Below, piece by piece: positions 1 through 9,106 of a stretch of DNA of 64,000 nucleotides. Numbering within the stretch: the stretch's first letter is position 1; every line of letters begins with the position of its first letter. Made by a program: the position numbers and the translations under genes. The notes beneath the pieces are model-generated. The model did no database searches, was not told the DNA's origin, and was given only the letters and a program-made list of their open reading frames with translations. Source of the stretch: UBA1195 sp045598025 (lineage in GTDB: Bacteria > Bacteroidota > Bacteroidia > Bacteroidales > WCHB1-69); NCBI GenBank assembly GCA_045598025.1, contig JAZLLH010000060.1, forward strand, positions 1 through 64,000. The letters run 5' to 3'.

Positions 1-3000
1 GTAGGCTCCATGGCTCATGCCGGAAACTTCATTGTCTTCAATCCAGACTTCACCGAAGTCCGTATTGTAGTCGCTCACGAAACCGGAACCGTCTTCATAC
101 ATGGGTTCTTCCACATTACCGATGATTTTGCACTTGCGCACCGTAATGCTGTCGCAATCGGCAAACCACACACCGGACATATTGCCGCCGTCGGTACAGC
201 CCATCACAGTCACTTTTTCCAAAGTCACATGATGCACACCGCCGTCGAATATCACCGTCGGTTCGTTACCGGCCGAGTTCATGATAATGACACTGTCTGC
301 ATTACCGGCTGCAGAGGTGATGGTGATGGTGTTTTTACCGGATGCACCACGGATAACCTGGTTCAGGTTCATGCAGTCGTATACTCCGCTGAGGAGTTTC
401 AGGGTGATGGGACCACCCAAACCGCACTTGGCCACAGTTTGGACGAAATCGTCAAAATCGATGAAGTCACCGCCCTTACCCATGGTGAATACACCCTGGA
501 AGAGAGCATCGCAACCCGTAGCCGACACAGCAATGGTATCGTTGTTGGGACGCTCGTCTGCTTTTCCGTTCGGCATATAAACATACGCAGTCAGTTTGTT
601 GATACCGGAAATTGCCTGGAAGCTGCCCAGCTCAATGGTATCGCCCATCATAGAGGACATATTTCCAGTCCAGTTGAAAACATTCTGCTGCACGCCATTC
701 ACCGACCAGTTCACTTTGAAGGAAGTCACGGCATTGCGTCCGATGTTCTTCACCAGAATGCGGGCCTTGACAGTATTTCCAGCTGCCAGCGTTACATCCG
801 GATCCGGTGAAACAAAGCGAACTGCAAACAGATCCTCGTTACGGGAATTGAGTTCATAGCAACCCATCGTAGTCGGGGTATTACGGGTCATACCGGTAAT
901 ATCTTCCGGCACATCGTTCAGAGCCGGACAGGTGAGTCCCTGATTGCTGGTCAATTCCGCACCGGCAAAGGAAAATCCGAGGAAGGAAGGATTCACCGCC
1001 ACCGAAGTGTTGTCACCGGAGGCTGTAGCCCAAGCACTCAGGGAATTGCAGGACGTGCCCTGCCAATAACCGACCTTGCCGCTGCCAGAATACAGGTTGT
1101 TGTAATCGGAGATGACATTGACCAGCGTACCCGTGCTGTAGAACGGCCAGTATTTGTCCGCCACCACCAGGTTGTTGACAAAATCAACAACGGGATTCGA
1201 ACCTGCGGAAGAGAAATATCCGTAGAAACCGTATCCGCTGGATCCGGGATTGTACATGGTATTGTGATACACCTTCTGGGTTTCACCGGGATAACCCATG
1301 TACATGCAGTAGCCGCCCTGGGAAGTTTCCGGCATGAGGAAAGCATTGTTTGCAATCAAACCCTGGTTGTTACGGAAATTGTAATAGTGCGGATAGTAGA
1401 AGTAATTATACACATATTGTGCTTTAGACTGGCTGAAATCCCAGGTGTTGCACACCGTGTTGGTATGGTTGGTGTAGTAGAAATAGTTATAGTAGTAACT
1501 GCTCTTGCCCGTATTCTTAATGGTATTATGGGAGAAACTCACCAAATCATTGTAGTAGAAATAGTGGCAATAATATCCGGCGTCAATAAACTGATTGCTG
1601 TCGATGTGGATGTTGGTATTGTAACCTCCTGCACCCGTACCGGAACCGTAGAAATACAATCCATAGTAACCTCCTTCAAAGACGTTGTTCAACAGGATGA
1701 TGCTGTCGCAGGCAACACCCGAAGTCTTGTTGAAACAGTAGGTAGTAGTACCGCTGGTGCTGTTGTTCGCCTTGAATACGCAACCATCAATGATGACGTT
1801 GTTGCATTGACCAACCATAGTAGCAGCTCCCGTTCCGAGAAGACCATCAAAAGTGATGTTCTTGATACGGAGGTTGCTGATAGAGGACATCGTCAACACA
1901 TAACCTGATTTGGTCGTAAAGACCACATCGGAAGCTTTTCCCGTAGCAGATTCCAAAGTCAGCGTATTGACGGAAGACATTCCTTTCGGAGACATGTTCA
2001 ACATCAATGCATCGTAAGTACCGGAAGCAATTTTCAGCACGACAGGACCATTCATTCCGCAGACACCGATGGCATTGACGGCATCGGTAACAGAAGCGAA
2101 GTCACTGTTCTGACCCACCGTGTACGTACCGTGGTAGAGAGAATCACAACCCGTGTATTCGTGTACCAGCGTATCGTTGAAAATATTTTTGTCCGTAGCA
2201 TTATTCGGATTGCTAACCCAAATCTTCAACACATTGTTGGGATTAAGAGTTGTCACCGTACCGAGATCAATAGTATCGGAAGCATAAGTGACAAGAGAAC
2301 CCGTCCAATCGGCAGCGTTGCGGACTACTCCGTTTTCGGACCAACCTACCTTGGCGGAAGTCAAGGTGGTATCACCCATGTTGGTAATCACCGCACGCAG
2401 GGTGGAGACCACTCCCTTCACTTCCGATTTGCCGATGCCTATCAGCGAACTGAGGGCGGCATCCAATTCCATGGGTTCACCTGCATAGCATCCCATGACG
2501 GTCTGACCGGCACGGGGAATACCGACCATGTCTTCGGTTACAGTCGGCAGTACCGGGCAATCCAAGCCAGTGTAAATGGCCAGACGGGTATTGCGGGTCT
2601 CTACGGAATCATACAAATCAGGATGTGCGTTCAGGCTGTCCAGATCCGGGAAGTTGAAGAATACCGGTTTCTGGAACAGGGAGTGCGCATCTTGACCGGT
2701 AGCCTTCTGCCAATCATCCAAGGTGGCTTTATTGGAACCCCAATAACCTACCCTGCCTTTGGCATAATACAGGTTATAGTCAATAGTGGCTATACCGGAA
2801 TGGGTATAGGTGCTTGCGGAATAGAACGGAGCATACGTGCCGCTCGTGGCTGTGTTCACCATAATGTTGTTGCACACATTCGACAGACCGGCATTATAGT
2901 TATAGTTGTAAACACCGTAACCGTTCTTCAGCAAGAAGGTGTTGTTGATGATATCCATATTGCTGTATCCCAGATACACACCATAAACTGTTGTAGCAGT

Positions 3001-5652
3001 TCTGGGTCCTATGACCTCGTTGTTGCAATACAGTCCCTGGTCGCTGGTGTTGTAGCGGTTGACATAGTAGAAGTAGTTGTACAGATACGTAATCGGTGTA
3101 TTGTAGTAATCGTAGCGGTTACCGTCAAACTTGGCCAGATTGCAATAGTAGATGTAGTTGTAATTGTACGTACCAACCGAGGATAAACGGCCTTCTATCG
3201 TATTGTGGCTAAAACTCTTGATGTCGTTGTAGTAGAGATAGTATCCGTAGTAGTAGGCTTTTGCCATACGGTTACTATCGATTACAATTTCCTGTCCGTA
3301 AACAGACGTACCCGTACCTCCATAGAAATACAGTCCGTAGTATCCGCCAATGAATTCGTTGTGGATGATACGGATATTGGTATCAATACCGGTAGACGTA
3401 TTATAGACACAGTATTTGGTAGCCGATGTCGTCGAGTCCATGTACACATAGCAGTCACGGAGTTCCACGTTTTTGTTGTTTCCGGTAAAGGCAATACCAT
3501 AGGTTATGTTCGTGTAGGCCGTATCGGGAATGAAAGAGAGATTCTTCACCACCACATTCTTGGCGTCGGCGATGATAAACAGTGTATTACCGGAAGAACC
3601 TCCTGCAAACACCACATCCTCTTTGTTACCGGTGAGAGAAGTGATAATCAGGGTATCATTACCCATGACGGCGCTCATGTCTTCCACTCTGCCACCGCCA
3701 TACTTTCCGCTCTGCAGTTTCAGGGTTACATTGCCATTGCTGCCGCACATGGCAATTTTTTCACAGGCATCCGCAATAGAGGAGAAATCAGCTCCGCTTT
3801 TCGGACCTACGATGTACTCACCGGCGAACTTGCTGCCGCAACCGTAGGTGATGATACTTATACTGTCATCGTAAGTGGTCTTGTCGGTAAATCCGTTGGG
3901 TTCGCTCACCCACACCAGCACCGTATCCTGGGTAGCCAGACGGGGCAGATAATAACCGAGAGTGATGTTTGTGTCAATGTAGTTGTCGGGAAGGTTGCCG
4001 CTCCAGTTATAGGTAGTCTGGAGCACACCGTTGACCGACCAGTTGATCTTGCAGGATTTCAGATTCGCGATACCCGCGTTCTGAATATCCACATTTACGT
4101 AGGTCTTTTCACCTGCAATGACAGACGCACCCGGACTGTTCAATGCATACAGACCCACAGAATTGCTGTCCGAAGAACCCGAAATGGTATAGATACGGAG
4201 GTTCGGACGGTAGCTGGTTGTAAGGGTTCCTGCCACATTGGGGAAACTTCCATCCTGGTATTTGTACACGGCCATGTTCTGGGAGGTCGAAGTGCAATGC
4301 CAGTAGGTATAGGGAGAAGTATACGAACCCATGTAGTTTTCCCAATAAATCAGCAGGGATTTTCCCGGAGGAAGCATGAAGGTTTTGTCCAAGGTATATT
4401 CATTCCAACCGACTTTCGATGAATTGTACGTTCCGGACCACACCAGGGTGGCACCGTCCTTGACAGGATCTATGTAGTTGGCAGAAGCTATACGGGTATC
4501 GCTCACCGCCTTCATGTAGCATCTCTGGTTATCGATGCTCACACCGGTCGTTGATACGTCGAAAGCCATTTTGGTAATCAAACCGCCTTTTTTGCCCAAT
4601 TCGGCCGAGGTGTACAGCATACGGGACCAACCATAACCATAGTAACGATAGAAAGGAATATAGCATTCCGTGCTTGTACCTGTGCCGACGGTAATATAAC
4701 CCGTATTACCTCCTGCGGAGTTACGGGTCAGGTAGCTCTTGGATGTGATGGTCTTTTCATTGCCCATGGTATCCAGACCGCGGATGGAGAAAACAATCTC
4801 CGTTCCGAAAAGCTGCTGAGGTATGGTAGCTGTCCAAATGGAGTCGCCTTCCACACTCCGCATGGCAATGGAATCATTTGTCACAACATGGTTGTAAGTG
4901 TAGGTAAGCATCAGCTTGGGAGGATAAATCCGCGCAATGGTACGGGTAGCCACTTTGGCCCTCACTTCGAAGGGACCGGTGGAATACTCCGTATCCGAAG
5001 GAAGAATCATGAATTCCACTGCAGGAAGTTCAATCTGATGAGTAGAACCCATCAATACGAAATTGTCAACCAGCCAACCATAGGCAAACTGGGTTCCGAC
5101 AACTTTACCTCTCTTGATTTTGAATTTGAAACGCACGCGTTCCCAACCCACTTCCGAAGAAAGGTCAAAGGTTTCACTGTGCCACCAGGCATTGGACGGC
5201 ATGGCAAGGGAATCATCCGGATGCCATTCCGAGTAGCTCATGTGGCTGAACCTGTTCTGCTTGTAAGGAGTACGAAGCCCCTTGTAGCAGTCCATTGGAA
5301 TACGGGTCCATTTGGCTCCCAATTGGTCGATCTGGTATTCGATGGTTGCTTCGTCCATAGCGGACACCTTACAAATGTGGTCAAAAGTAAGCACCACATT
5401 CGAATAGGCTTCGCAGTCGAACCAACCGGAAACGAATTCCGTAGAATCGCCCACCTGAGTAGGAACCCATCCAAGATAAGATTTGGTTCCAGATGCCCTC
5501 AAATCAGACACCTGAGTCCATCCTCCGCCCGGCGCATTGAAGCTGCTGGACGTGCTCTCAAAGCCTTCGTTCACTATGGTTACAGGCTGAGCCATCAGGC
5601 CGCATACAACCAGCAAACAAAGCGCAAATGAAATAAGCATTTTTCTCATCAT
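1..5652 (-). CDS. Giant secreted repeat protein with CARDB-like and parallel beta-helix domains (3' end outside window)
   Basis: Translating the minus strand from the ATG at 5652 gives an open frame of 1884 codons that runs off the left edge without a stop. A signal peptide is visible (MMRKML, hydrophobic core, cleavage probably after LMA at about residue 21). Residues about 22-210 look like a lectin-like or 'choice-of-anchor' beta-sandwich. Then come three repeats of about 540-570 residues. Each has an Ig-like CARDB segment with a WSVNG or WSENG motif (near 540, 1105 and 1650), a junction beginning GC(D/G) followed by a CG.(N/G)G motif (near 603, 1168 and 1713), and a right-handed beta-helix rich in Asn, Gly and Tyr. 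The family is typical of T9SS cargo in Bacteroidetes, so a C-terminal sorting domain is expected beyond the window, but that is inference. The role is unknown; surface adhesion or glycan binding is plausible. A second ATG lies at 5649. Confidence 0.85.
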   Translation of the reverse strand, partial: MMRKMLISFALCLLVVCGLMAQPVTIVNEGFESTSSSFNAPGGGWTQVSDLRASGTKSYLGWVPTQVGDSTEFVSGWFDCEAYSNVVLTFDHICKVSAMDEATIEYQIDQLGAKWTRIPMDCYKGLRTPYKQNRFSHMSYSEWHPDDSLAMPSNAWWHSETFDLSSEVGWERVRFKFKIKRGKVVGTQFAYGWLVDNFVLMGSTHQIELPAVEFMILPSDTEYSTGPFEVRAKVATRTIARIYPPKLMLTYTYNHVVTNDSIAMRSVEGDSIWTATIPQQLFGTEIVFSIRGLDTMGNEKTITSKSYLTRNSAGGNTGYITVGTGTSTECYIPFYRYYGYGWSRMLYTSAELGKKGGLITKMAFDVSTTGVSIDNQRCYMKAVSDTRIASANYIDPVKDGATLVWSGTYNSSKVGWNEYTLDKTFMLPPGKSLLIYWENYMGSYTSPYTYWHCTSTSQNMAVYKYQDGSFPNVAGTLTTSYRPNLRIYTISGSSDSNSVGLYALNSPGASVIAGEKTYVNVDIQNAGIANLKSCKINWSVNGVLQTTYNWSGNLPDNYIDTNITLGYYLPRLATQDTVLVWVSEPNGFTDKTTYDDSISIITYGCGSKFAGEYIVGPKSGADFSSIADACEKIAMCGSNGNVTLKLQSGKYGGGRVEDMSAVMGNDTLIITSLTGNKEDVVFAGGSSGNTLFIIADAKNVVVKNLSFIPDTAYTNITYGIAFTGNNKNVELRDCYVYMDSTTSATKYCVYNTSTGIDTNIRIIHNEFIGGYYGLYFYGGTGTSVYGQEIVIDSNRMAKAYYYGYYLYYNDIKSFSHNTIEGRLSSVGTYNYNYIYYCNLAKFDGNRYDYYNTPITYLYNYFYYVNRYNTSDQGLYCNNEVIGPRTATTVYGVYLGYSNMDIINNTFLLKNGYGVYNYNYNAGLSNVCNNIMVNTATSGTYAPFYSASTYTHSGIATIDYNLYYAKGRVGYWGSNKATLDDWQKATGQDAHSLFQKPVFFNFPDLDSLNAHPDLYDSVETRNTRLAIYTGLDCPVLPTVTEDMVGIPRAGQTVMGCYAGEPMELDAALSSLIGIGKSEVKGVVSTLRAVITNMGDTTLTSAKVGWSENGVVRNAADWTGSLVTYASDTIDLGTVTTLNPNNVLKIWVSNPNNATDKNIFNDTLVHEYTGCDSLYHGTYTVGQNSDFASVTDAVNAIGVCGMNGPVVLKIASGTYDALMLNMSPKGMSSVNTLTLESATGKASDVVFTTKSGYVLTMSSISNLRIKNITFDGLLGTGAATMVGQCNNVIIDGCVFKANNSTSGTTTYCFNKTSGVACDSIILLNNVFEGGYYGLYFYGSGTGAGGYNTNIHIDSNQFIDAGYYCHYFYYNDLVSFSHNTIKNTGKSSYYYNYFYYTNHTNTVCNTWDFSQSKAQYVYNYFYYPHYYNFRNNQGLIANNAFLMPETSQGGYCMYMGYPGETQKVYHNTMYNPGSSGYGFYGYFSSAGSNPVVDFVNNLVVADKYWPFYSTGTLVNVISDYNNLYSGSGKVGYWQGTSCNSLSAWATASGDNTSVAVNPSFLGFSFAGAELTSNQGLTCPALNDVPEDITGMTRNTPTTMGCYELNSRNEDLFAVRFVSPDPDVTLAAGNTVKARILVKNIGRNAVTSFKVNWSVNGVQQNVFNWTGNMSSMMGDTIELGSFQAISGINKLTAYVYMPNGKADERPNNDTIAVSATGCDALFQGVFTMGKGGDFIDFDDFVQTVAKCGLGGPITLKLLSGVYDCMNLNQVIRGASGKNTITITSAAGNADSVIIMNSAGNEPTVIFDGGVHHVTLEKVTVMGCTDGGNMSGVWFADCDSITVRKCKIIGNVEEPMYEDGSGFVSDYNTDFGEVWIEDNEVSGMSHGAY

Positions 5653-5727
5653 AATGCGAAAAGTTTTAGTTAGAAATTTATTGAATTAAAAAAAAAATTG
5701 TCATACGTAACATAAAAATAAATATTT

Positions 5728-5736
5728 GCAAAATTA
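5728..5736 (-). promoter_or_regulatory. Bacteroidetes -7 promoter element for the giant repeat protein
   Basis: TAATTTTGC on the minus strand matches the TAnnTTTG consensus. It lies about 75 bases before the start codon at 5652, leaving an AT-rich leader. Confidence 0.55.
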
Positions 5737-5911
5737 CGTAAAATGCACGTTAAATAAATATCTAAAAATTCGTATTTATTATTCAATATTTCGCTTTTTA
5801 AATGTGAGTTATAAACATTCTGATGTTCAATATTTAAAAAACAGGCAGACAGCGGCAGGCTGAACATGCGTTTTTTTTTGCCAAACCCTCGCTTTGTATT
5901 GATATTTGGTA

Positions 5912-5920
5912 TACTTTTGC
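5912..5920 (+). promoter_or_regulatory. -7 promoter element for the nusB operon
   Basis: TACTTTTGC is a consensus Bacteroidetes -7 box. It is only 19 bases from the nusB ATG, so the mRNA leader should be very short. Confidence 0.7.
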
Positions 5921-5939
5921 AAAACATTGTCAAACCAAG

Positions 5940-6908
5940 ATGGTCAGTCGTAATTTTATAAGGATTAAAGTATTAGAAGCAATATATGCCTACAGGCTCT
6001 CCCACAGAGAGGATGTACTTGCTGCAGAAAAGCAATTGGAGCATACGATGAATGAATTTTATGCCCTCTATGTGAAGCTGCTGACCCTACTGCCCGCTTT
6101 GGCACATTTGGATGCCCAATTCCTGGAAATGAAAAAAAGCCGCATGCTCCCCACGGAAGAGGACCTTCAACCCAATTTCAAATTTTCCGAGAACCGGCTC
6201 ATCCGTCAGTTGCACGACAACCCCGTTTTGGAAAAAACCGCCCAGGATTGCGCTGCACATTGGAACGATGACCTGGACATCCTCTTTCTCAAGCCGTTAT
6301 ACCACAAATTGGCCGAACAGGATTTTTTCCGTCTTTACATGAAGGAGGAAGAATCGTCCTATGAGAGCGACAAAAATTTCGTACTGAACCTCATCGAACA
6401 TTTTCTGTTGGAAAACGAGGACTGCATTCACCACCTGGGCAATATCCGTCTGCACTGGATGCTGGATTACAACGATGCCGTCATACTGATGTACAATACA
6501 TTAAAAAAGTACACGGAAAAACAGCGCGAAGACAAAGCCCTCCCCTCTCTGTTCAAAATGACAGACGGAAGTGCCGTATCCGAAGACTTCGAATTCATGC
6601 GCGATCTGTTCACACAGACCCTACGCCATGAAACCGAATTCGGACCTTATATCGAAAAAAGTCTCCGCAATTGGGAAATGGATCGTGTGGCAACCATTGA
6701 CATGCTTTTACTGGAAATGGCCATCTGTGAATTCCTGTACATGCCGTCCATTCCGACCCGTGTAACCCTGAACGAATATATCGAGCTGGCCAAATACTAC
6801 AGCACCCCCAAGAGCCGGCAGTTTGTCAACGGCATATTGGACAATGTGCTGACGCTGCTGCGGGACGAAAACCGCCTGCGGAAACAAGGAAGAGGACTCA
6901 TGGGATGA
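5940..6908 (+). CDS. nusB: Transcription antitermination factor NusB (long Bacteroidetes form)
   Basis: The 322-residue product starts with the NusB signature SRN..R.KVLEAIYAY. Its C-terminal half carries the helical NusB/RsmB-fold core, including a MDRVATIDMLLLEMAICEF-type helix and the TRVTLNEYIELAKYYSTPKS segment typical of NusB. NusB binds boxA RNA with NusE (S10) and supports rRNA antitermination in the cytoplasm. E. coli NusB is about 140 residues; Bacteroidetes homologues are about twice as long because of an N-terminal extension, which matches what is seen here. The ATG at 5940 follows a consensus -7 box closely. The gene overlaps the next one by 4 bases (ATGA), indicating translational coupling. 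Confidence 0.93.
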   Translation: MVSRNFIRIKVLEAIYAYRLSHREDVLAAEKQLEHTMNEFYALYVKLLTLLPALAHLDAQFLEMKKSRMLPTEEDLQPNFKFSENRLIRQLHDNPVLEKTAQDCAAHWNDDLDILFLKPLYHKLAEQDFFRLYMKEEESSYESDKNFVLNLIEHFLLENEDCIHHLGNIRLHWMLDYNDAVILMYNTLKKYTEKQREDKALPSLFKMTDGSAVSEDFEFMRDLFTQTLRHETEFGPYIEKSLRNWEMDRVATIDMLLLEMAICEFLYMPSIPTRVTLNEYIELAKYYSTPKSRQFVNGILDNVLTLLRDENRLRKQGRGLMG

Positions 6909-8056
6909 GACCTTCCGCCAGATATTTCCTGCTGCTTTTCCTGTGCATGGGACCGTTGGTTATAAACGGGCTGCACTCTCAGTCGAAAACAACAGAGGCC
7001 TTCCCCTATTGCTGTCGCGCCGAACAGTTTATCCATCCCTGGAGCATTCCGCACTCCCAGTCCCTGGAAGACAGCATATCCGTACGCATCCGGCGCAATA
7101 CCGCCTTCACAAAGGAAACGCTATCCCTGTTTTACGCCTACCGGGATACCTTTGCCAAAGAAGTGAGCCGGGCCGGACTTCCGGATTTCTTCCAATATAT
7201 TCCCCTGATATACGGAAACATGAATTTCCGATACCAGGAAAAAGGACGGAAAGGAATATGGTTTCTACCCTATCTGACTGCCGTGCACAGCCGGCTACGC
7301 ACCGATGCACACCGTGATGAATGTTTCGATCCTCTGATGTCCGGAGCGGTTGCTGTTTCTGAATTGAAACGCTTGTTCATTCTTTTCGAAGGAGATCCAT
7401 GGGAAACGCTTCTGGCCTATTTTCACAGCGCAGCCGACATGCGTTCCGCAAAGATCCGCCTTGGTCTGGATGCTCCATCGCCATGGGACTTGCAGAGTGA
7501 AATGGGAATGGAAAGGGATGTCATTGCCTCCCTGCTTTCCTGGATGTATGTATGCCGCGACGGAAGCCTCACCCCGGACCGTCTGCCTGCCACTTCCTTG
7601 GAAACGGAAGAATGCGTATGCAAACATCCCTTGTCCGTCTCTCTGTTCAAACAATGGCTGGACATGGATGAAAAAACCTTCGTCTGCTGCAATCCCAGTC
7701 TTCTGGATGCCTACACAGAGAAAGGAGATATTCTCCGCTATCCTTCCGAAAAAGCGGTACTATTCATGCAGTTGGAAGACAGTCTGTATGCCCAATATGC
7801 CTGGCAGAGACGCCAGGACTCCGTCCTGCAGGCACAGGCCGACTCTGTCGCCAGGGTACAGGACTCCCTCCAACAGGTAAAAGCCGCCTCTGAAAAAACA
7901 ATCCGAAAAACCACCTACACCGTCCGCAGCGGTGACGTCCTGGGAAAAATCGCGGCCCGATATGGAGTCAGGGTTGCCGATATCAAACGGTGGAACGGCT
8001 TGAAAAGCGATACCATCCGCATCGGACAGAAACTGATTATACACCTTCAGTCATGA
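6905..8056 (+). CDS. Secreted LysM protein with a degenerate lytic-transglycosylase-like domain
   Basis: This 383-residue exported protein has an N-terminal signal peptide (residues about 5-26). A central region, about 65-200, keeps the outline of the MltD/SLT fold: FFQYIPLIYGNMNF stands where active enzymes have a '..L..ESxF' motif, and a DP..S...A.. helix and a GDPWETLLAYF segment resemble 'F.GDW.LALAAYN'. The catalytic Glu appears to be replaced (YGN in place of VES), so enzyme activity is doubtful. A Gln/Ala/Asp-rich stretch at about 290-330 is followed by a C-terminal LysM domain (YTVRSGDVLGKIAARYGV...) that should bind peptidoglycan. It overlaps nusB and apbE by 4 bases on each side. 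It may be a cell-wall-binding scaffold rather than a muralytic enzyme; the fold assignment of the middle part is tentative. Confidence 0.72.
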   Translation: MRPSARYFLLLFLCMGPLVINGLHSQSKTTEAFPYCCRAEQFIHPWSIPHSQSLEDSISVRIRRNTAFTKETLSLFYAYRDTFAKEVSRAGLPDFFQYIPLIYGNMNFRYQEKGRKGIWFLPYLTAVHSRLRTDAHRDECFDPLMSGAVAVSELKRLFILFEGDPWETLLAYFHSAADMRSAKIRLGLDAPSPWDLQSEMGMERDVIASLLSWMYVCRDGSLTPDRLPATSLETEECVCKHPLSVSLFKQWLDMDEKTFVCCNPSLLDAYTEKGDILRYPSEKAVLFMQLEDSLYAQYAWQRRQDSVLQAQADSVARVQDSLQQVKAASEKTIRKTTYTVRSGDVLGKIAARYGVRVADIKRWNGLKSDTIRIGQKLIIHLQS

Positions 8057-9096
8057 GACACGGAAAACACTTACATTGCCGGCATCTTCAGGCAATGCTT
8101 CTGATTGGCTTGCTATCGTTTTCCGCCTGCAGCCGCGATGAAATATATTCCGTACTTTCCGCCTGCAGCCGTAATGAGATATATTCCGTACAGGGAACGG
8201 CATTGGGTACGGTATACGAAATCCTGTACACATCTCCGGCAGAAGACACCGGGCTACCCTCCCGAATCGACTCCCTGCTGAAGGCTTACGACAACTGCTT
8301 TTCCATTTTCAATGCGCATTCCCTCCTTTCCCGTATCAACAGAAACGAGACCGATAGTCTTTCAGAAGAATTGGAAACACTGATAAACAAAGCACTGGAA
8401 ATAAGTAAAATCACAGAAGGGGCGTTTGACATCACAGCAGGACCATTGATTGAAGCATGGGGTTTCGGCACCGCCTGTCCCATGGAACCCGATGAACGTC
8501 TGAAAGACAGCCTGAAACAGATTACCGGATACGATAAAATTCGGATAAAAGATCACCGACTGATTAAGGAAAATAATCATATACAGTTGAATGTCAACGC
8601 TATTGCAAAAGGATTTATCGTGGACCTGATGGCTGATTTCCTGCGCCAGAAACACCCTTCCTTTCTCATCAACATCGGAGGAGAAATCGTATGTGAAGGC
8701 CATAGGCCCGGACGGCTTCCCTGGAACATCGGCATACAGATTCCGACCAGTGACAGTACGGAAAGCGGAGACTATTTCCACAGTTTCAGGTTGCAGGAAG
8801 GACGTGCAGTAGCCACATCGGGAGATTACAGACGCTACCGTACGGATGCAGATGGAAAGCGTTTTTCCCACCTTATTGATCCCCGTACCGCTTGCCCCGA
8901 ACACACCGATATCCTCAGTGCCACCCTCATTGCAGAAGACTGCATGACTGCCGATGCACTGGCTACCGCCTGCATGGTTTTGGGAAAAGACGCATCCCTT
9001 CGCCTGATGGAACGTAAGCCCGAATGGGCAGCCTGTCTCATCGGAAACGAAAAGGGGAAATGGGTGGTTTACTATACGGAAAACTTTCCGAAATAG
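8053..9096 (+). CDS. apbE: FAD:protein FMN transferase, lipoprotein (ApbE family)
   Basis: The 347-residue product belongs to the ApbE flavin transferase family, which attaches FMN from FAD to Thr/Ser of exported flavoproteins such as Rnf or Nqr subunits. Recognisable family motifs are FDITAGPL, NVNAIAKGF, NIGGEI, ATSGDYRRY, HLIDPRT and the Mg-binding stretch MTADALATA. The start at 8053 overlaps the upstream stop by 4 bases and gives a lipoprotein-type signal (FSAC, Cys26); an ATG at 8095 is the alternative. Oddly, a 36-base unit is duplicated at 8121-8192, so the residues S-A-C-S-R-(D/N)-E-I-Y-S-V occur twice and a second lipobox (LSAC) is created. No FMN-acceptor protein is encoded nearby. 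Confidence 0.92.
   Translation: MRHGKHLHCRHLQAMLLIGLLSFSACSRDEIYSVLSACSRNEIYSVQGTALGTVYEILYTSPAEDTGLPSRIDSLLKAYDNCFSIFNAHSLLSRINRNETDSLSEELETLINKALEISKITEGAFDITAGPLIEAWGFGTACPMEPDERLKDSLKQITGYDKIRIKDHRLIKENNHIQLNVNAIAKGFIVDLMADFLRQKHPSFLINIGGEIVCEGHRPGRLPWNIGIQIPTSDSTESGDYFHSFRLQEGRAVATSGDYRRYRTDADGKRFSHLIDPRTACPEHTDILSATLIAEDCMTADALATACMVLGKDASLRLMERKPEWAACLIGNEKGKWVVYYTENFPK
8121..8192 (+). repeat. 36-bp tandem duplication inside apbE
   Basis: Units at 8121-8156 and 8157-8192 are nearly identical, beginning TTCCGCCTGCAGCC and ending ATATTCCGTAC, with only a few substitutions. The unit is 12 codons, so the frame is kept and the lipobox cysteine is duplicated. Confidence 0.9.
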
Positions 9097-9106
9097 GTTC
9101 AAAGGC

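Larger units (their letters stand above)
5653..5939. other. AT-rich divergent intergenic region
   Basis: This 287-base spacer separates the giant minus-strand gene from nusB. It is very AT-rich, contains a promoter element for each direction, and shows no convincing gene. A minus-strand open frame of 87 codons spans it, but its low-complexity Phe/Ile/Asn content looks like chance in AT-rich DNA. Confidence 0.5.

Noticed and set aside
10..4422. Several long plus-strand open frames (10-810, 1264-1908, 2131-3186, 3205-4422)
   Set aside because: They lie exactly antisense, in the same codon register, to the giant minus-strand protein; their His/Ile/Val/Thr-rich sequences are reverse translations of its Asn/Tyr/Gly-rich codons and match no family.
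5670..5933. 87-codon minus-strand frame between the giant gene and nusB
   Set aside because: Low-complexity Phe/Ile/Asn/Lys sequence in AT-rich DNA containing the promoters of both flanking genes.
7990..8052. Longer start for ApbE
   Set aside because: It would overlap the LysM gene by over 60 bases and adds residues unlike an exported protein; the ATG at 8053 gives a 4-base overlap and a lipoprotein signal.
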